Shown here: in pieces, positions 13,792-15,957 of the stretch
Numbering within the stretch: position 1 is the stretch's first letter
Layout of the letters: the number at the start of each line of letters is the position of its first letter
From: an uncultured Atopobium sp.
GTDB lineage: Bacteria; Actinomycetota; Coriobacteriia; Coriobacteriales; Atopobiaceae
Assembly: GCA_947252455.1 (NCBI GenBank)
Contig: CAMXVQ010000020.1
Location: 1-15,957 of the forward strand
Direction: 5' to 3'
Length of the DNA: 15,957 nt
Notes under the pieces: generated by a model
Databases searched by the model: none
Seen by the model: only the letters and a program-made list of their open reading frames with translations
What the model was told of the DNA's origin: nothing
Position numbers and translations under genes: made by a program

Positions 13792-15957
13792 CTATCCCAA
13801 TTGCTTAAGTTGCGCAGATAAGCTCTCTATCGTAGCATTAAGCTCTTCTACATGGGCTTTCTTCTTATCAATAACCGCCTGTGCAGCCTTTGAAATAAAG
13901 GCTTCTTGACTAAGTAGCGCCTGTACTTTACTGCGTTCTGAGTTAAGCTTTTCAAGTTCTTTTGAAATGCGTGTAGCCTCGGCGCGTAAGTCAACTAAAC
14001 CGCCCAGCTCAACAAAAATTTCTACGTCACCTTCGGCAGTTGCAACACAGGTTTTTGGGCGCGTAAAGTTAGAAACAAGATCAAGCGATTTTAAGCGACC
14101 GACATGAATGATAAACTCTTTTTGTACGTCAATAACCTGTGCTTTAGCTTCTCCTGTCTTAACAGTAAGCGCAAGTTCTTCTTTTGGCGATAAACGATAA
14201 CGAGCACGAATAGAACGCACGGTAGAAATAAGCATCTTTGCTAGTTCAAAGTTTGCTTCTGCTTTAGTATTAACAAACTGTTCGTAATCTTTGGCATCTG
14301 GCCAGGAAGCAAGCATAAGAAATGCAGCACGATGATCATCTATACCCGACGCCGGCAACATATCCCAAATTTCCTCGGTTACAAATGGGATAACAGGATG
14401 TAGAAGTCTAAGTGCCGTATCAAGGACAAATACGAGATTGCGCTGAACCTGTAATTTTTCGTCGGCAGTACCATTGAGTAAGCGTCCCTTACAGAGCTCA
14501 ATATACCAGTCACACACCTCATTCCAGAAAAATGACTGAATATCACGGGCATAGTCTCCAAAGGCATAGGTTTCGAGCTGTTCGGTAGTCTTTTTTACAA
14601 CAGCTGCAAGTCGACTTAACATCCATGCGTCTTCCATTGTTTGAGCGCACGGTTTGCCTGGAACATAGTCTTGCAAATTCATGTGCACAAAACGAGAAGC
14701 ATTCCAAATCTTAGTGATAAACGAACGTGCCTGATCGGTACGTGGACTTTCTTTAAGCTGTTTGGTCTTTTTATCGATAACGGCATCAAATTTAACATCT
14801 TGGTTGGTAGTAATAAGCGTTAACAGATTGTAGCGCATAGCGTCGGCACCATACTTATCGATAAGATCCATAGGGTTAACGCCATTGCCCTTACTTTTTG
14901 ACATACGACTACCGTCTTTTGCCAAGATTGTTGCATAAATGTACACATCTTTAAAAGGAATTTCATGCGTAAAGTAAAGCGAACTCATAATCATGCGCGC
15001 AACCCATAATGCAATAATATCGCGTGCGGTAACCAAAACTTTGGTAGGATGATGCGCTTTGAGCTCATTAGATGAAAAAGGCCATCCTTGTGTTGCAAAT
15101 GTCCACAACTGAGAAGAAAACCAGGTATCCAATACGTTTTCATCTTGTGAGACATGCGAGGATGAACAATGCGGACATACAGCCACGTCTTCTAAACATG
15201 CATCTTCCCATCCGCAATCTGCACAGGTAAATACGGGAATTCGATGACCCCACCAGAGTTGTCGAGAGATGCACCAATCTTTAAGATTGTCCATCCAGGT
15301 AAGATATGTTTGCGTCCACCTACTTGGATGAAATTGGATCTTTTGTGAAGTAACAGCTTCTTTAGCAGGTGTTTTGAGCTTATCAACAGCAACAAACCAT
15401 TGTTGGGAAAGCCAGGGCTCAAGTGCTGTATCGCAGCGGTAACAATGCATAACCGAGTGGTTAAGATCTTCTATATGATCAAGCAAACCATGATCTTCAA
15501 ACCACGAAACAATCGCCTTGCGCGCTTCGTTTCTGTCCATGCCCGAAAATTGTCCATAGCCATCGACAACGCAGGCATGCTCATCAAAGATATTGATTTG
15601 CTCAAGATTATGTGTTTGACCCATAGCATAGTCATTAGGATCATGCGCAGGAGTAACTTTTACAAATCCGGTTCCAAATCCTTTATCAACATGCCAATCC
15701 GAAAAAATAGGAATCTCACGATTAACAATAGGCAACAAAACTTTTTTGCCAACAAGGCAAGCCTTTTCATCATCTTGAGGAGATACCGCAACACCTGTAT
15801 CGCCCAACATGGTCTCGGGACGAGTGGTAGCAACGGTGATGTAAGTTATATCTCCTACTGGATCAACCAGTGGATAGCGCATATACCACAGGTGACCTTT
15901 TTCATCGCGATATTCTGCCTCATCATCAGAAATTGCCGTTGTACAAACAGGACACCA
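13792..15957 (-). CDS. valS: Valyl-tRNA synthetase, N-terminus outside the window
   Basis: Charges tRNA-Val; class I synthetase with editing domain. Seen: the frame is open to the window edge, beginning WCPVCTTAISDDEAEYRDEK, so the gene continues beyond. Some 150-170 N-terminal residues with the HIGH motif are missing; 721 are present. The CP1 editing domain has VATTRPETMLGDTGVAV and PAHDPNDYAMG. A CxxC...CxxC zinc-ribbon insert (CADCGWEDAC, CPHC) lies before LDTWFSSQLWTFATQGWP. The signature loop is SRMSKSKGNGVNP, an RMSKS variant of KMSKS. Then come the anticodon-binding domain and a C-terminal coiled coil (about the last 65 residues, ISKELEKLNSER onward) that contacts tRNA. An internal ATG at 15882 is not the start. 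It is upstream of, and apparently cotranscribed with, the folate genes. Confidence 0.97.
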   Translation of the reverse strand, partial: WCPVCTTAISDDEAEYRDEKGHLWYMRYPLVDPVGDITYITVATTRPETMLGDTGVAVSPQDDEKACLVGKKVLLPIVNREIPIFSDWHVDKGFGTGFVKVTPAHDPNDYAMGQTHNLEQINIFDEHACVVDGYGQFSGMDRNEARKAIVSWFEDHGLLDHIEDLNHSVMHCYRCDTALEPWLSQQWFVAVDKLKTPAKEAVTSQKIQFHPSRWTQTYLTWMDNLKDWCISRQLWWGHRIPVFTCADCGWEDACLEDVAVCPHCSSSHVSQDENVLDTWFSSQLWTFATQGWPFSSNELKAHHPTKVLVTARDIIALWVARMIMSSLYFTHEIPFKDVYIYATILAKDGSRMSKSKGNGVNPMDLIDKYGADAMRYNLLTLITTNQDVKFDAVIDKKTKQLKESPRTDQARSFITKIWNASRFVHMNLQDYVPGKPCAQTMEDAWMLSRLAAVVKKTTEQLETYAFGDYARDIQSFFWNEVCDWYIELCKGRLLNGTADEKLQVQRNLVFVLDTALRLLHPVIPFVTEEIWDMLPASGIDDHRAAFLMLASWPDAKDYEQFVNTKAEANFELAKMLISTVRSIRARYRLSPKEELALTVKTGEAKAQVIDVQKEFIIHVGRLKSLDLVSNFTRPKTCVATAEGDVEIFVELGGLVDLRAEATRISKELEKLNSERSKVQALLSQEAFISKAAQAVIDKKKAHVEELNATIESLSAQLKQLG

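Noticed and set aside
1..15957. CRISPR array, tRNA/rRNA genes, IS element or prophage genes
   Set aside because: No repeat-spacer pattern, cloverleaf, transposase motif or phage protein was seen. The window reads as ordinary housekeeping chromosome.

Overview
This window looks like core chromosome from an anaerobic, AT-rich bacterium. I infer a low-GC member of the Coriobacteriia (Atopobium/Fannyhessea-like Actinobacteria). The reasons are the actinobacterial-style LytR-CpsA-Psr protein with a LytR_C tail, a large poly-[4Fe-4S] protein, ammonia-dependent asparagine synthetase, and the formate-THF ligase/FchA/FolD one-carbon gene set. The taxonomic call is inference; no rRNA or species marker is present. 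I see no mobile element, CRISPR array, tRNA or prophage gene.

Layout. (1) 1-1562, minus: guaA (GMP synthase), lacking only its last residues at the window edge. (2) 1563-2047: divergent intergenic region with promoter-like sites and an 18-bp near-palindrome over the putative guaA promoter. (3) 2048-3715, plus: an LCP-family cell-wall ligase. A perfect 14-bp inverted repeat at 3801-3831 separates it from (4) 3855-4916, minus: ychF, a YchF/OLA1 NTPase. (5) 5083-6399, minus: a protein with four ferredoxin-type cysteine clusters and a Cys-rich middle domain. (6) 6400-6789: divergent intergenic region with an unusually long 24-pair hairpin in the asnA leader. (7) 6790-7788, plus: asnA, with a strong intrinsic terminator. 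(8) 7935-8369, minus: a small membrane protein with a double zinc ribbon. (9) 15957-8450, minus: a tight run valS (5' truncated), 5-formyl-THF cyclo-ligase, fhs, fchA, folD, folC, with gaps of only 4-45 nt.

The last block is a near-complete folate one-carbon module. Fhs charges formate onto THF to give 10-formyl-THF, FchA cyclises it to 5,10-methenyl-THF, and FolD reduces that to 5,10-methylene-THF. The cyclo-ligase rescues 5-formyl-THF to methenyl-THF, and FolC polyglutamylates the cofactor. The most interesting point is that this FolD has lost two of the three catalytic residues of the cyclohydrolase reaction (positions of E. coli Lys54 and Gln98 are Ala52 and Phe96). Its neighbour FchA belongs to a family with that missing activity. 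This suggests the usual bifunctional enzyme is split over two adjacent genes.

For several genes the longest open frame is not the best start. Shine-Dalgarno placement moves the LCP start to GTG 2048, ychF to GTG 4916, asnA to ATG 6790 and the zinc-ribbon protein to ATG 8369.
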